This document shows positions 22,202 to 35,362 of a stretch of 64,000 nucleotides of DNA, one piece after another. The notes below the pieces were generated by a model. That model was not told where the DNA came from. It searched no databases and saw only the letters and a program-made list of their open reading frames with translations. This DNA comes from Calycina herbarum (taxonomy: Eukaryota; Ascomycota; Leotiomycetes; Helotiales; Pezizellaceae). Where the stretch lies: positions 186,001-250,000 of the forward strand of contig LLEY01000041.1 in assembly GCA_001414485.1 (NCBI GenBank). The letters run 5' to 3'. The position numbers and the translations under genes are program-made. Within the stretch, counting starts at the first letter, position 1; every line of letters starts with the position of its first letter.

Positions 22202-25200
22202 ATGCCTTCGGTAGAACGTGATAGCTCGCGCGATAGCGAAAGATATCTCCGACATCAGCATACGCCCTCGACAGATGCCAGCCGGGCAATAGTCCCTATG
22301 TAAGATGCTTCCTCTATTCCCGCGATACAGCACTAACACTGCGTTTCTAGGTGGGATAGTTCTGACCCCGAACGAGCTCCTCCTCCACTACCTATGAACC
22401 CATCCTCTCCAATTGTCACATCCCGACCTAACACCTCGAGCGCCATCAAATCTGCACATGCTGCATTGACAGAAAAGGCCCGGGAAAGTGCATACATTAC
22501 GAATCCTCCCCCAAAACGAATTGAACCCTCACCGGAGCGTTCTCTGATTAGAGGAGCTGCCCACAAGCGCATGCAATCCTTACAAACCGGCAATGTACGA
22601 GATCTGAGTAGCTTTTTGGAGGGTGGTTCAGCATTATCATCACCGAACTCGCCCGAGAAGTCCTCGAAGCGCCCTTCGACTCCACATGGAAGTAAAGACT
22701 TCTTCTTGGAAGGAATATCACCAGAGAAGTCCCCAGAGAAGGAAGATACCCCACGATCCACCACACCCACTCCTGGTCGAGAAACACCCACTCGCGACAT
22801 GATGACAGTACGCCCTTCTTTAAGAAGACCTCCACAAAGTATATTGGGGGAAAACACACCACCACAATCTGCAACGATGCTTGCTTTACAATCAATGGCA
22901 GGCAAGGACGTGGATACACCTCTATCGAATGTCACAAACGGATCAACGGCGCTCGTTCGTACACCACAGACTTTTGATGCGATATCAAATCAAATTCTCA
23001 GTCTTACCAGCATCGCCACAAGTTTACAACGAGAAATGGCTCAACTCAGCCGGAGGAGCAAGGATAATGCAACCGACCTTGTAAGTTTGAAGGAGGCTAC
23101 AAACGCGAGGGATGAGGATATCCGGAAGAGCTTGAGAGAACTTGTCAGCAACCTCTCGGAATCCAGTTCTCGGACATCGAGCGCTTTATATCCAAGTGGA
23201 GGACTATACCTGGACACGAAAGCTTACAATTCATCCGGAACGAAAAATATCAAACCATTCTCCCTCCCACGAATACCAAGTCCTAATAGTTTTGCTGCAT
23301 CTCTGGATAGGGAGTCGGTCGCAAGCCCTTGTCCCTTTGGGGTTGAAAATGCTGCCAGCGTTGCCCTGCTCGAGAAGATTTTGCGTGATATGGGGACAAG
23401 AGAAGGCCAAGAAAATCTTGTTGCTAGGCTGATGGAAGTTGGAGACCGTTTATCACAAGATGGTACGTCAGCAGCAAAAAAGCTTGAGGAAGTGCTACAA
23501 TTTGTGAAGAATAACTCTCCTCAATCAATGGTAACCCAAAAAACTGGAAACACTGGTAATAGACCTCGAAATTTCAGCTTCGACGACCCACCTACTTTGG
23601 AACTGGATTTCGACCAACCAAGATCTGGACAAATGTCTTCACGAGTAGACACCCTTCTAGGATCAGGTCAAAACAAGGAGAACCGGAGAGGTCCCGGGAG
23701 TATCCGAGCATCAGATATCGTTAATGAGGACCTCATGAAGATTATCCGGACAATCAAAGACAGTGTTGCACAAGGTGGTGGTCTCACTGCAGAGGTCAAG
23801 GCCCTGGTTCGGGAACTTCGTGGAGAAGTTTTAGGTATGGGTCGTGAGATTGGTCGAAAACTTGAACAAGCAAGCAGCAGAGATTCAGGCGCAAAGGATC
23901 TTGCCGCAGAGAAGAATCAAATAGCTCGTGTTGTCAACGACGGCCTGGAGGAGTTGAAGCAACACATGGATGAATTACTTCGTGAAAATAGTCGACAATC
24001 AGTTGCTTCTACAGTTACACGAAATCCCGTCGATTATCAGGAAATATACAAGGCGATGCGTGCTGCAATCAACGAAAAGCCTCGGGAATCAAAAGTCCCC
24101 GACCTAGGGAAGGATGATATAATTGAAGCTGTTCGCGAAGCCTGGGAAAATTACAAGCCTGATATTGAGCTTCAACACTTCGGATTGGAGCGGGAGGAAC
24201 TTTTGGCTTGTCTGAAGGAGGGAATCCAAGAGTATGCTCCCCAGGATAATTCTCGAGATATTGGAGGTGCCACTCGAGAGGAAGTCTTCACGGCCGTTGT
24301 CGAGGGCCTTAAACACTTTTCCCCGCCACGAGTCGAAACGGAGGCCAGCCTTTCACGAGAGGAAATTCTTGACGCGGTTCGAGAATGTCTCGAAGAGTTC
24401 GAGTTCCCAGCAGCACCTATGCCGGAGCCAAGAGAGCCCGAAGTTACCCGGGAAGACATGCTCCACGCAGTCCAAGAAGGCTTACATTCCTTCGATTTTG
24501 CTGCCAGCACGACAGCACTCAGTCGTGATGTTGGTGGTAACATGACTCGGGATGATATGCTGGATGCCGTCAAGGAAGGTCTCCACACGTTTGATTTCCC
24601 AACAACAAAAGCAAATCACGATGTCGAATCCAGCGTAACCCGTGATGATGTGCTTGATGCCGTTAAGGAAGGTCTTCACATGTTCGACTTTACTGAACAT
24701 ACTCCGTCACGCGATGATATTCTTGATACCGTTAGAGAGGGCCTCGAAGGTTTCGATTTTCCAAACGCGCCCACTACTCGCGACGAACTTCTTGAAATTG
24801 TTACTGAAGCACTTCATATTTTCGATTTCCCAACCACATCTACCTCCACCTCAACCGATCCCGCCATGACCCGCGATGATATTCTCGACGCCATCAAAGA
24901 AGGCCTCAATAATTCCGATTTTGGCTCAAACTCCATGGCTTTGAGTAGGGATGTCGGCGGTGCCCTTAATCGGGATGATGTGTACGATGCTGTGCGAGCT
25001 GGCATCCGAGAAGCTCCTCTACAGAGAGATCCATGGAGCGAGCAGGTTCTTGAACGCCTCCAGGAACTGATGGACTCTATGCAAGCAGAATTTAAGGCAG
25101 TATCTGATGAGGCCAAGCAAAATGTCTCGGCTACTGGCAGAGATACTGAGCAACTGCTTGATGCTTCAAAGGATGGATTTGAGAATCTTCGTAGCGAAAT

Positions 25201-28200
25201 TGAGAAGTACGTTGATCGAGCCGCCAATCCCATCAGCAAAGACGAGATACTCGAAAGTATCAACGAGAGCTTCAGCAACCTTCGTGTCGATATTGAAGCT
25301 TTACTGGCAAACAAGCCGGACAATTCAATGGATACTGTACGGGGAGAGTTGGAACATCTCCGAGAAACCATGGCTACTTCTTTGGTACGCCCAGGTGGAA
25401 ATATCGATAGAGACGAGATTTTGGATGCTCTTAGGGATGGACTTGACAGCATTCGAGCCGATATGGACAGACCTCGGGACAATCCCAATGAAAGTGTTCT
25501 CTCCAGTACCAGTGAAATACTTGACGCTTTACATGATGGTCTTGCTGGATTGCGTGTAGAGGTCGAGAAAGTACACAGCAAACCTGTCGATATGACTGTT
25601 AATTACGAAATTTTGGACACTTTGAAAGCTGGTCTGGAGGGTGTACGGGCCGATATTGATCGTCTTCGCGAGAATGGCTACGGAGAAAGAGCTGTGGCTG
25701 AAGTCAACGATCGTGCTGTTGTCGCTGCGGAGAGTACCCAAGAGGGCTTGAAGCGAAACGACATCGAAAATCTGGAGGTTCTGATTACCCAGTTACGGAT
25801 CAAGGTAGAATCACTCGAATCAATGCCCCCACCTCCCTCAGAGCCAGCTCCTGGATCGTTGTCAAAAGATGACCTTTTAAGCGTCGAGGAGAAGCTTGCC
25901 ACTGTCCAAGAGTCAGTTGCTGACATGTTGAATCGTGAACGCACGCCTGATGAGGACAATATCAAGCGAGAAGATATTGAGGCTATCGAAACACTTCTTA
26001 GAAATACGAAAGCCAAGATAGACGACATAGATCCGGAGCAAACGGTCAAGAAGGAGCATCTTGATGCTGTTGAGGCACTGCTATTTGAGACTCGTGAAGG
26101 TCTAACAGAATTGAGAACCCACCTGGAAGACGTTACTAAGACGGATGACATTAGTATGGTGGAAGGTTTGCTTCGCGGTGTTGTTGAAGGATTGGACGAA
26201 ATGAAGCAGCGTATGGAAAAGGAGGAAGAGAATGTTGAAAAGGTAACCAAGACGGACGTGGAAGCAGTTGAGGCTGTCGTTCTGGATGTCAAAGCTGCCA
26301 TAGAGCAGAGAGTGCTGCCAGACATCGCCGACCTTGCATCAAAGGGCGATTTGAAGACACTAGGAGATATGGTAAAGGAATTCAATGGTCGAATTGAAAC
26401 TCATGCCGAATCCAACGCAAAATCCTTCGAAGAACGACAAGCAGAGACTGTTGGAGTAGGCGAAAGAGTATCAGAGATCAGAACCTTCCTTGAAGAATTC
26501 AAAGAGGCCATTAGGGAGAAGATGGAAGAAGGATCCTCTAGTATTGAGACTCTCGGCAAATTCCTCGAAAGCATGGGAGAAACAGTCGGCCAAAATGCCA
26601 ACGTGACTGACGACATCAAGGAGATGTTCGAAATGGTCAAGACAGAATTCGAAAAGTCGAATGCTGGCGTTGTTGGCTCTAAACTCGATGCAGATGAGAA
26701 GTTTCAGGCCACCTGGGATAAGTTTGACGCTAAGCTCGACGAAAAGTTCAACGAATTGATGACAAAATATGACGATGCAGAGTTAGCTGCAGAAGCAAAG
26801 GCAAAGGCAGGCGATGAGAAGACTGCTGAAGTCGAAGCTGCAATGCTGGGCACCAAGGCTGTGGCCGAAGAACTCAAATTGTTGGTTGATACTCTCGGTG
26901 CAACTTTGACTGATTCCGTCGAAAAGATGGATGAAGCATCAAAGACAGTGTTCAACCGTGTTGAGGATACTTTTACAAGAGTCGAAGAAACTCACGCCGA
27001 CGCCAAAACCGAGCACCAGCTTACTCGTGAGCAAGTTTTTAAGAGCATTGCTGCAATCGAGGGAGTGCAGGGTCATGTCACGGAATACAATCCCCAGATT
27101 CTTGAATCCATCAAAGAAGTTTTGCTCATTGTTGGTCAACATTATGAGCACTCCAAGACATCAAGCACGATAATTCAAGAGAAGATTGCAGAAATACCTC
27201 CACCTCCACCACCCGTGGAAATCCCTCTTCCTATCGAACCGCCTCAAGTTGAGAAGTACGATGATGCCCCAGTTCACGAGAAACTGGACAAGCTAGTTGA
27301 CCATATGCAAGCTGCTGGAAAGTCATTTTCCCAATTGGACATGCTAGATCAAATACACCAAAAAGTCTTGCAAACTGCAGCCGAAGTATCTGAATTTGTA
27401 TCTGCACAAACTCAACGCATAGCTGATGATCACGAAGACAAGGAAAAGGCGGTTGAGGCTGCCACAATCGCGCTCGAGAAAAGAATTTCGCAGAAGGAAC
27501 AAGTCGAAGCTACGGTTGTAGGTCTTCGAGAGGAAGAAATGCAGCTGAAGGAATCCGTCACGACTCTGAAGGCTGAACAAGAAGATCTTTCCTCTCAAAA
27601 GATGAAACTTTCCGCTGATGTTTCGGGGCTTGAAACCGCGTTGCGAATTCGACGGGAAGAACTTCATGAAATGGAAGCAAGAGCTGCACAATTGGAACGT
27701 CGTATCTTGGAAGGTGTCATTGACCATTCCCGTGCTTTCCTGCTGTCCAAGTCCAACACCAAGGGACGTGATGCGATGAGTCGAAAACGAGTTCCAAGTC
27801 ATGCCACCTCGACGACTGGATCCATTGCTTCCACAGCTACAACTGCGACAACTGCAACGCGAAACACTTCAAGAGCATCACGCACAAGCAATGTAACTCA
27901 AAGTGCCGTCAATATGGCGATGAATGGAAATCGCGCCTTGATGAAGGTTCCCATTAAGAATCCCGCTGGAGGAGCCTCCCGCCGCATTCTCTCGCTCAAC
28001 CAAATCACCCACAACATACCCACAGGTGGCATGGCAAACAGTATGCCTGGAGGTATGAAACGCAGTCATAGTGTCAAAGCTGCCGGAGGATCAGGTGCCC
28101 TTCGAAAGACAAGTTGGGGTGGAACTGCGATCAAGAAATACGGTGATTTGAACAAGGAGAACTTGGCGCTCAAGGAGAGCGAAGAGGACGAGCTCAGTGA

Positions 28201-28417
28201 TCCCGAACAACAAAGCGATGGCGACCGACGTACCAGTCGAGGAACTACCATTTTGACAAGTACGGGTACAGGCCTTAGTGAAAGTATCATTGATGAGGGA
28301 ACAGAGTGGACGGGTAGCGTGAATGGAGATACGGAAAGCCATGCTACGGGAGACACTATCACTGAGGATGATCCGGCGCAGATAGTTCTTTACGATGAGG
28401 AAGCTGCTGCTGCATGA
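22202..28417 (+). CDS. Very large coiled-coil protein with repeated GL-helix motifs
   Basis: Two exons, 22202-22299 and 22351-28417, joined over a 51-bp intron (donor GTAAGA, acceptor TTCTAG with CACTAAC branch), give 2054 residues. Similar fungal proteins are often labelled chromosome segregation ATPase, but no ATPase motif is visible. The N-terminus is Ser/Pro-rich (PERAPPPLPMNPSSP). Residues of about 620-1120 hold at least 14 copies of a motif like TRDDMLDAVKEGLHTFDF, about 23-33 residues apart. A long Glu/Lys-rich coiled coil (1120-1740) follows, with one proline break (IPPPPPPVEIPLPIEPPQ near 1620), then a stronger coiled coil ending at about 1800. The tail is basic and Ser/Thr-rich with an acidic end. 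The layout suggests a cytoskeletal or organelle tether; the actual role is unknown. It is divergent from the SNF2 gene. Confidence 0.9.
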
Positions 28418-28748
28418 GAGTGAGCGTGGAAAAATATTTTATTTCATGTTTGTTTCTTTTTAGGACGCTGGTATGTCGGATTATTACTTGTAAATATTAC
28501 TTTTGTTGCGGGTGTTATCTTTTTTTCAAGTCCTGGAGGATACTTTTGGGATGGATGGGTGGACTGGGCAGCATGGAGGATGGGATGGAGTAGTGTGAAA
28601 TACCGGGTAATGATTGGAATGAAATAGCGTCTTAGCGAATTTGTTAATTTATTACTTTTCTCTCTTCTACGCATCATATGAATCTTGTGAAGTGGTTGTT
28701 CTAAGGATAAATTACTTCTCTCTCTGACATCGCCAGCCTTCCTCGGTC
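28418..28748. other. Intergenic between convergent genes
   Basis: 3' flanks of the coiled-coil gene (+) and the Zn2Cys6 gene (-). No feature beyond T-rich runs just after the stop at 28417. Confidence 0.5.
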
Positions 28749-30557
28749 TCATAAAGTCGTTGCAGCCATCATAACAACAATCCCAAACGAATCCAAACTC
28801 ACCATCCATCTATTCAAATCTTTTCTCCTCGGATCTTCCGTACTACCTCCTTGTCCTAAGTACAACATATCCGCATAATTTAGATATCTTCTCCCTTCTC
28901 TACTCCTCAACATGGTATCGTATTCCTCATTCCACTCCTTCTCTGTTCTGGCTTCCCATAGGGATTTTGGAGCTGGGAGGGGGAGTAAGGAGATTCCTGC
29001 TAGGGCTTTGGCTCTTTGACCGGGGTTGATTTCGAAGAGGAGGTGGAGGATGAAGAGGAGCGTTATTGTTCTAAGGGGGTTGTTTTTAGTATATGTGACT
29101 TGGGTTGGGGCTGAGGGGAAGCAAACCGCCGTTTTGATTCCATGAGGATCCATTCATGCCATTGAGGGCGGTGACCCATCACTTCACCGGTACACAGGAA
29201 GCCTGATTTTTCGGAATGTATTGCTATATTCTTGGGAAATTTAGTAAGAGGGTCTTCAGTAGAATGGGGATGGGAAGTGTTACAGTCATGGTTTCGATTA
29301 GGTTGCTGTCGAAGTCTATACTAAAGCTTTCCTTGGAGAATATTCGAAGGATCATGTACGTGGTTATTGCTTGAAGCATGGCGAGGACTTCGGAAGCTGT
29401 GCTTGTTGTGTGCTACCCGATGTGTCAGCTATCTATTTGAGGAGATATTTGTTGTAAAGAAGAACTTCTGAGCTTACTGCTTCGTTCATTCGTTCTCGTT
29501 CTTTACTTATATCCTCCCAAAGTGAAGCCGATATTTGTTCAGTGTTGTTGATATATAACATCGCGATGTTACAACAAATATTTATCGATTCAGACTTTGA
29601 TCTCCCTCCTTCCACTTCCCAATTCACAACTTCTGAACTTCGTTGCGTACTCGTAACTTCAAAAGTAGAGTGATGAATGTATGGAGGAAAGGAGTTCGGC
29701 GGCGAAAAAATCACGAGGTAAGAGCGAATATTCTCAAGGAGCATAAAACGTCCTAGTGGATTTCCACCTAATCTCGAATCCTGTGTTTCGGTGAAAGGAG
29801 ATTGACGGACCAGTAAGGCAGAAGCGTTTGAAGGGATTTGAGAAAAGGGGTTCGTGTATTGAAATATGAGGTAAGGTGTGTTAAACATGGGTCCTTCCGT
29901 GGTGTTGAACCCAATGGTACATATTTCTATGGAGTTATCAAAGCCTGTTGAATAGATGGGTCCAAAGTTTGAATCGTATGAATATTCGAAGTTACAATTT
30001 TCAAGTTGGAGATTTGTATCGACTGTTTCAAAATCGTTGGGAGTTTTGGGGCCTGTATCGTCTGTAGTAGAAGATGTAGATGGGTCTTCTGTTCCCAGTC
30101 CAGTGTTCATGTCCCAATCCAACGAGATATCATTAGGCAATAAGAACTCGAAACTATCTGGATTGGGATAGGAGAAGGACGATAAGACTGGCTTAGGATT
30201 GGGCACCGGCTGACTGTCTAACGATATTGAAATGGAACTTTTAGTTTCGTTTTCTAGGTTACCATTCACATCCCCATGATCCCCTCTCCCATTTTCACTG
30301 GTGGATACCTTTCGGCTTCTGGCGGTCTCCTCGTAGAAGCAAACAAGATTCTTCTCAATACATCGACTACAGCATGGCAGTATCGAGTTGCACTTTATTT
30401 TTGCTTTCCGGCAAGCAGAGCACGATTTTCGGATGTTGGGGTTACCCAACTTCTTCCGGCAGTATAACTGGTGTCGGTTTCTGGAGAGTCCTATCGCAAG
30501 AAGTTAAGAGCTAGTTTTTCCAAGACCGAGAAGAATAATAACTTGCGATTTGCGCAT
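28749..30557 (-). CDS. Zn2Cys6 (C6) fungal transcription factor
   Basis: DNA-binding regulator with a binuclear zinc cluster near the N-terminus: C-x2-C-x6-C-x6-C-x2-C-x6-C, from KSCSACRKAKIKC to NLVC. Exons read as 29478-30467, 29284-29412, 29127-29230 and 28749-29070, with introns of 65, 53 and 56 bp, all in frame. The zinc cluster frame has no upstream ATG before a stop, so I infer a short first exon 30543-30557 (MRKSQ) and a 75-bp intron ending at 30468; this part is uncertain. The total is about 519 residues. The middle is Ser/Asn-rich and acidic, like an activation region. The C-terminal part (LQAITTYMILRIF, then HRPQWHEWILMESKRR) matches the usual regulatory domain of this class. Targets cannot be inferred; no metabolic cluster is adjacent. 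Confidence 0.85.
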
Positions 30558-30830
30558 TTTTTAGAACATATTTTACATAGTGGAGTCTCTTCCGGGTATG
30601 AGATCGGGTCACGGTTTGTCTGGATCTCCTCCATCCTCGCCATGCTGGAGAAAGAGTGGGCTCGCTCGTTAGTTTAAGCACTGGGCGAACAATGTCGTAT
30701 GGTCTGCATCACTCTTGGCAGCAAAGTGATAGATGTTGGTGTATTTCGTAGTCACAAGAGCTGCGACAAGCTCGAGCACCTCAGCTCGAGATCAATCATG
30801 ACTGGAATAAGTTTCACACCGCCTTATTTG

Positions 30831-31055
30831 TCAGAAATCAGGTGATTTGGGGGCCAAATCTTGGTGCTTAATAAGCCCTTGGAACATATTTAGACTGTTT
30901 GTCCGTATGGACAACTTAGACTCGTAATCATCGAATCCATCAATACACAGATTAAAACCATCACTTCCATCCCCCATTCTTGACATTATTATGCCACCAG
31001 TAGGATCACTTCCCCCTTGCGATGGACAATAAAAGCGGCAGCAAAATATTCCCAA
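30831..31055 (-). pseudogene. Copy 1 of a three-copy short family (C-terminus ...SPDF), decayed
   Basis: An open frame of 74 codons whose last 40 or so residues (SKLSIRTNSLNMFQGLIKH, ending KSPDF) match frames at 32.7 kb and 60.5 kb. An extra 9-12 nt (QDLAP region) sits before the end compared with the other copies. Upstream of the frame there is no clear signal peptide. It is probably a fragment. RIP-type changes are few. Confidence 0.5.
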
Positions 31056-32410
31056 GTAATTTTCTAATACTTAGAATCAGATAAAAAAGCATTCTAATTA
31101 TTTATATGGGAGTCCGATGGGTGTTCCACGTTGACGCTGGCGGGGATGCGAAGCTTATTTCTATCTCATCGACCTCATCTTCTGAATACGAGGCTATATA
31201 GAGCATCTAGCTAACTTTCTATTGGCAGGCAGTGACAAGGTAACCTAAAAGCCCACGCCTGCCCAATATATATAAAATCAAAAGACTTGGCTGAGTGTAT
31301 CCCGAGTTGTTAGCGAATTGAAGTGCCCAAGTCGAAGGTTGATATCAGGTTAGCTAAACCCTCATTTTCTGCGCGGCGACTATGAAGGTAGTTTGATGGC
31401 AACTGCTGTTCTATCTTCATCTATTGCTTTGATTGAAAGAGCCTCTCCATCATTGAGGGTTGTCCTTTTGCCCTGGGGGGGCGGTGGAAAGCACCGGGGC
31501 TTGCGACAGAAAGTGCTGCACACTTGCTCAATACTATGAGAAGATTAGGGTAACTAATCTAAAATTTGAGACTTAGTAGAGAATTTAACATAATCAAAAC
31601 TCAATTTGGATACCTCCTTTTTCGAAATGATTTAATTGTTCATAATATTGGTGTAGATAACACCCCTGAAAGGAATCGACGCTATCTTGTCAACCACCCT
31701 CCTAAATTGCACTTCCTTCTGGAAGAGTAAAATTAATCACTCTCGAATTAATTACGTCTATTACTTAGGTGAGGTAGAAAGAAAAGATGATTTTTGAGAA
31801 TGTGACAGAGCACTTTTTGCTGCACAACTCCTCGATTCTCGAGAACCACAAAGCCACCAAAAACATGCCCAACCCCACAAAACATCCAACTTCCAACAGT
31901 CTGTCTCACGGATGGATGCTAGGCATCGGGCAACCACCCTCTTTTTGACTTGGCGAAGCGAGACGGACTAAAATCATTTAGCAGAAAAGGTAAACAATTT
32001 TGGGCTAGCAGGCTACGAAAATAAAATCTGGTTCACATATCGCATGGATGCTCATTGAGGTTGCGCATTTTTTACGGGTAACTTTCCGACATCGCATGTA
32101 AACTTTCTCGGCTGTATCGTGAGGCTTGGCAGTCCCCTTTTCCTATATGACGCTTCTTTTCTTCGTTCCTCAATCAATCAGTCACATTCGTTTCTATCCC
32201 TTTTCTTCTTTGTTTCGATTTTATTCCTGTCTATTTCAGTGCAATACCTTCGTTACATTTCCTTATCTATTTTTAGGCCCTTCCTTCCACGCTTTCTACA
32301 CTCTTTCTGTGCATCTACTCTCTTTATACAGTCTTTACAAACTCTCTGTATTAGAATTTTGTTTGCGTTGCTATTTGTTTTATATTTTTTGTATCATCTT
32401 TCATTACAGC
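31056..32410. other. Intergenic, no gene seen
   Basis: No convincing frame. There is a G7 run within CCCTGGGGGGGCGG near 31475 and a pyrimidine-rich stretch (32150-32400, CTTTTCTTC-type) directly upstream of the ATG at 32411, as is usual for fungal promoters and leaders. Confidence 0.5.
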
Positions 32411-32632
32411 ATGAGATTCAATTTTTCCTTCGCCCTTGGGGCTGTTTTTCTCGCTACTCTTTTAGATGCAGTCAACATGCCAAGACTTCCAGGGCCTTAT
32501 AATCAACTTCACAAACGAGCAGACGATGGCCCAGACAACCTTCGATTACGTTTAATCGTCAAAACGCCTCCGACCACAGCCCTTCCAGGCTTCAACAACA
32601 ACACCGTCACCTTCAATGGCGCTGGCTGGTAG
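32411..32632 (+). CDS. Small predicted secreted protein, possibly truncated by a frameshift
   Basis: 73 residues from ATG 32411, preceded by a pyrimidine-rich leader. Residues 1-20 (MRFNFSFALGAVFLATLLDA) read as a signal peptide. KR at about 36-37 (HKRADD) could be a Kex2 site. The frame stops at TAG 32630, directly where another frame continues LVDNRSI to ...IKHHKSPDF (ends 32809). That downstream frame matches copies at 30.8 and 60.5 kb. So either this is an intact short peptide next to a repeat copy, or a longer secreted protein of about 130 residues with one frameshift at the CTGGCTGG duplication (32622-32629). An effector-like role is only a possibility. Confidence 0.5.
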   Translation: MRFNFSFALGAVFLATLLDAVNMPRLPGPYNQLHKRADDGPDNLRLRLIVKTPPTTALPGFNNNTVTFNGAGW

Positions 32633-32812
32633 ATAACCGTTCAATTTCGAACACCGGAAATTTCGGCTTCCTTCTATCAGGAATAATCGATGGAATTGAT
32701 GGTTTTGATCTATTGTATGATAATTACAAGTCTGAGTTGTCTGTACGGACAAACAGTCTAAATATGTTCCAGGAGCTTATTAAGCACCACAAATCACCTG
32801 ATTTCTGACACT
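32625..32812 (+). pseudogene. Copy 2 of the short SPDF family
   Basis: The frame LVDNRSISNTGNFGF to KSELSVRTNSLNMFQELIK to KSPDF is open from about 32625 to the stop TGA at 32807-32809. It is the least mutated copy and can serve as reference for RIP changes in the copy at 60.5 kb. It begins one frame off the secreted peptide that precedes it. Confidence 0.55.
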
Positions 32813-32989
32813 CCCCTATGCGAAATAAGCTCTTATTCCGCATTCCAAAAATGAAGCTATTCCCACTTGCCAAGTCTTCCAATTCCACAAATTCCTAGTT
32901 TCTCAATTCCTTGATTTCTTGATTCCTTGAGCCTCCTTAACTCCTGCAACAACGTCTAGTTGTAGTGCCTACGTCTCCTCTTTGGAAGT

Positions 32990-35179
32990 TCAGCAGCTCT
33001 ACGAAGTGCTTTCCACTTATGCCACGGTACAAGAGTACTTAATCCTTCTTCCTCATTCCAAGAGTTCGATAATGTGTATTGAACATGTCCTTTACAAGTT
33101 GTTTTATAAGAATATCGGCTAGTTGATCCCTTCCGGCTATTTTAAGGACTTTGAGGCGATTCCTTTAAACCATGTCGTTCCGTACGTATAGTTGTTTTGT
33201 CTTAATATGCTTCGATCTCTAGTAGAACTTCGTATCCTTATAAAGTTGTATTATGGCTTCGTTGTTATAGTAAAGTGAGGGTATTACGAATATCTCCCCT
33301 AGGTCCTCCTATAACTTCTTAAGCCACGCCGCTTCTCTTGCTCCCTCACTTACAGCAGATATCTCTGAATCCATAGTACTTAAAGTTATATGCTTTTGTC
33401 TTTAAGTAGCCTAGGAGACTGTTCCTCTATACTGTATGACCGCCTAGCTACCGAACGACTTTCGATCGTTTTTAGTTGCCTAGGTGGTATTACTATAAAG
33501 TGTAAAGTTGTTGTTGTTTCTGTAAACTCCTCGAGTATATACGTTAAAGCTTTGAGTTCCTGGTTCTGTTCTAGTTCTACTATATATAATTCCGTTATCT
33601 ATCGATCCTTTAAGATATCGTATTAAATGCTTCGTATACTAGAGGTGTTCTTTTGTCGGTTTTGCTATATACCTTATAAGTTATCCCACTATATATATAA
33701 TATCGAATCTTATTCTGTTCGAGAGATATATTATACTTCCGACGATTTACTAGTATAACTTCAATTCTACGAACGTAGACTCTTTTCTCTCTAGCTTAAG
33801 TACTATTCCTAGTGTAAAAGCGTAGAGACAGGGTTATATTTGTTTATTAAAAGCTTTATAAGCAATTGCCGAACGTAGGCTCCTTATAATATAGTAATTA
33901 ACCGATTCGCTCTATCTCTTCTAATCTTAAATCCTATAAACATCTTAGTATTATTATCCTAATCTTCGACCTTATTTACTCTCTATTCTATATCGTTTAT
34001 TATCTAGGATTTAACTTAGACGATATCTACTTTCTCTTCTACGATTAGTATATCGTTAACGAATAGAAGAATAGACACGTTATCTCTAGTAAATAGGTTC
34101 GGATCGCTTTTTAAGAGTTTAAAGCCTAGTTTTATAAACTTCTTAATAACTTCCTAGAGCTATTTATATAGCGCTTGTTTTAGACCGTATAAGAGCTTTT
34201 TAAGTTTTAGGAATCTCTTTCGAGTTCGAGTTTCCGGATATATAAGGTAGAAGTACTCTAGAAACTAGTAGTATATATCCTCTTATAAGTTAGAGTAAAT
34301 AAAGGCTATATCAACGTCTAGCTATTCGATCTCGAGGTCTTTAGCCACGGCTTTTATAAGTACGACTCTTAACGTATTATAGTATAACACCGTTGTAAAA
34401 GTCTTGAAATAATTAATACTATATTCCTAGAAATCATCTCTTACTATTAGCCTAGACTTATAATATACGATCTTACTATTAACTTTAAGTTTGTATTTTA
34501 AGACCTATTTAGTCGGAAGAAGTCTCTTCCCTCGAAGACTGCTCTATTTAATAATATAAGCTCTATTCTTACTTAAAGAAGTTAATTCTTTCTTTAGTAA
34601 TAGTATCTAATTCTTAGGATCCTTATCTATAGCCTTCTTAAGTATTACCTCTTTAAATAAAGTAAGTAGAACGGAATTAGAGAGCTTAAATATATCGAGA
34701 TCTAAAGCTTATAATATAGTTATTACTATATCTCTAAAGACACGCTTTAGCTTCTAAATCCTACTATATCTTAATCGGTGAACCTAGGAGAGTAGCTCTA
34801 GTTCGTAGTTCTTATTAGTTACTAAATCTTCTTAACTTATAGTAGTGTTTTTAGATACGTTATTACTAGTAATTACTAAATCCCTTAGACTTATAGTAGA
34901 CCTTTCGAGTACGTTATTACTAGGAATAGGTCTCTCTACTTTATTTTAAACTTCTACTATCCTTAGTATAAGTGAGGTAGACTTCTAGATAGCTCGTCTC
35001 TAGAGTGTTAGTAGAGTTTAAGTCTTTAAAACTCTCTCTTTTAGTTCTAGTTTTAGAAACTTATACTTGTTAAATCGCAGCTCTACTAATTTACGATACT
35101 AGCACGTTCGTATATTAAACAACTTATATACGTTGTTTCTACTTATACTTCTATAGATAAGTTAATTTTAGATTCTAGG
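32990..35179 (-). mobile_element. Ty1/copia retrotransposon fragment (RT-RNase H), RIP-mutated
   Basis: Read on the minus strand with RIP stops ignored, the copia RNase H appears at about 33.3 kb (STMDSEISAVSEGAREAAWL, then RSKHIKTKQLYVRNDMV and DQLADILIKQLV). Reverse transcriptase lies further upstream at 33.9-34.5 kb (LLYGLKQA, VNDILI). In copia elements the order is integrase, RT, RNase H, so the 3' end is near 33.0 kb and the element runs leftward. No LTR pair was found. The right side is cut by insertion of gypsy element A at 35180. Whether 47973-48400 is its remaining part is unresolved. Confidence 0.75.
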
Positions 35180-35362
35180 TATAATAGCTCTTTATAAATA
35201 TATCAAAAGAGATATTTATAGAATAGTACTTATATTCGAAGAAAACTAAACTAAAGAGAGAAGAGGAGAGTTAGTACGCTCTGTCTCTATTTATATATAC
35301 TAAGCGAGACTTCGGTAGAACCTCGACACGTGATCCAGTCGTATGTGACTAGGACTGTTATA
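35180..35362 (-). repeat. LTR of element A (left)
   Basis: 183 bp, ends TATAATAG...CTGTTATA, which are the TGTAACAG...CTGTTACA ends expected of an LTR after RIP. Nearly identical to the right LTR. Confidence 0.88.

Noticed and set aside
25678..26385. Long Ser-rich minus-strand frame inside the coiled-coil gene
   Set aside because: Antisense reading of Glu/Asp/Lys-rich coiled-coil codons.
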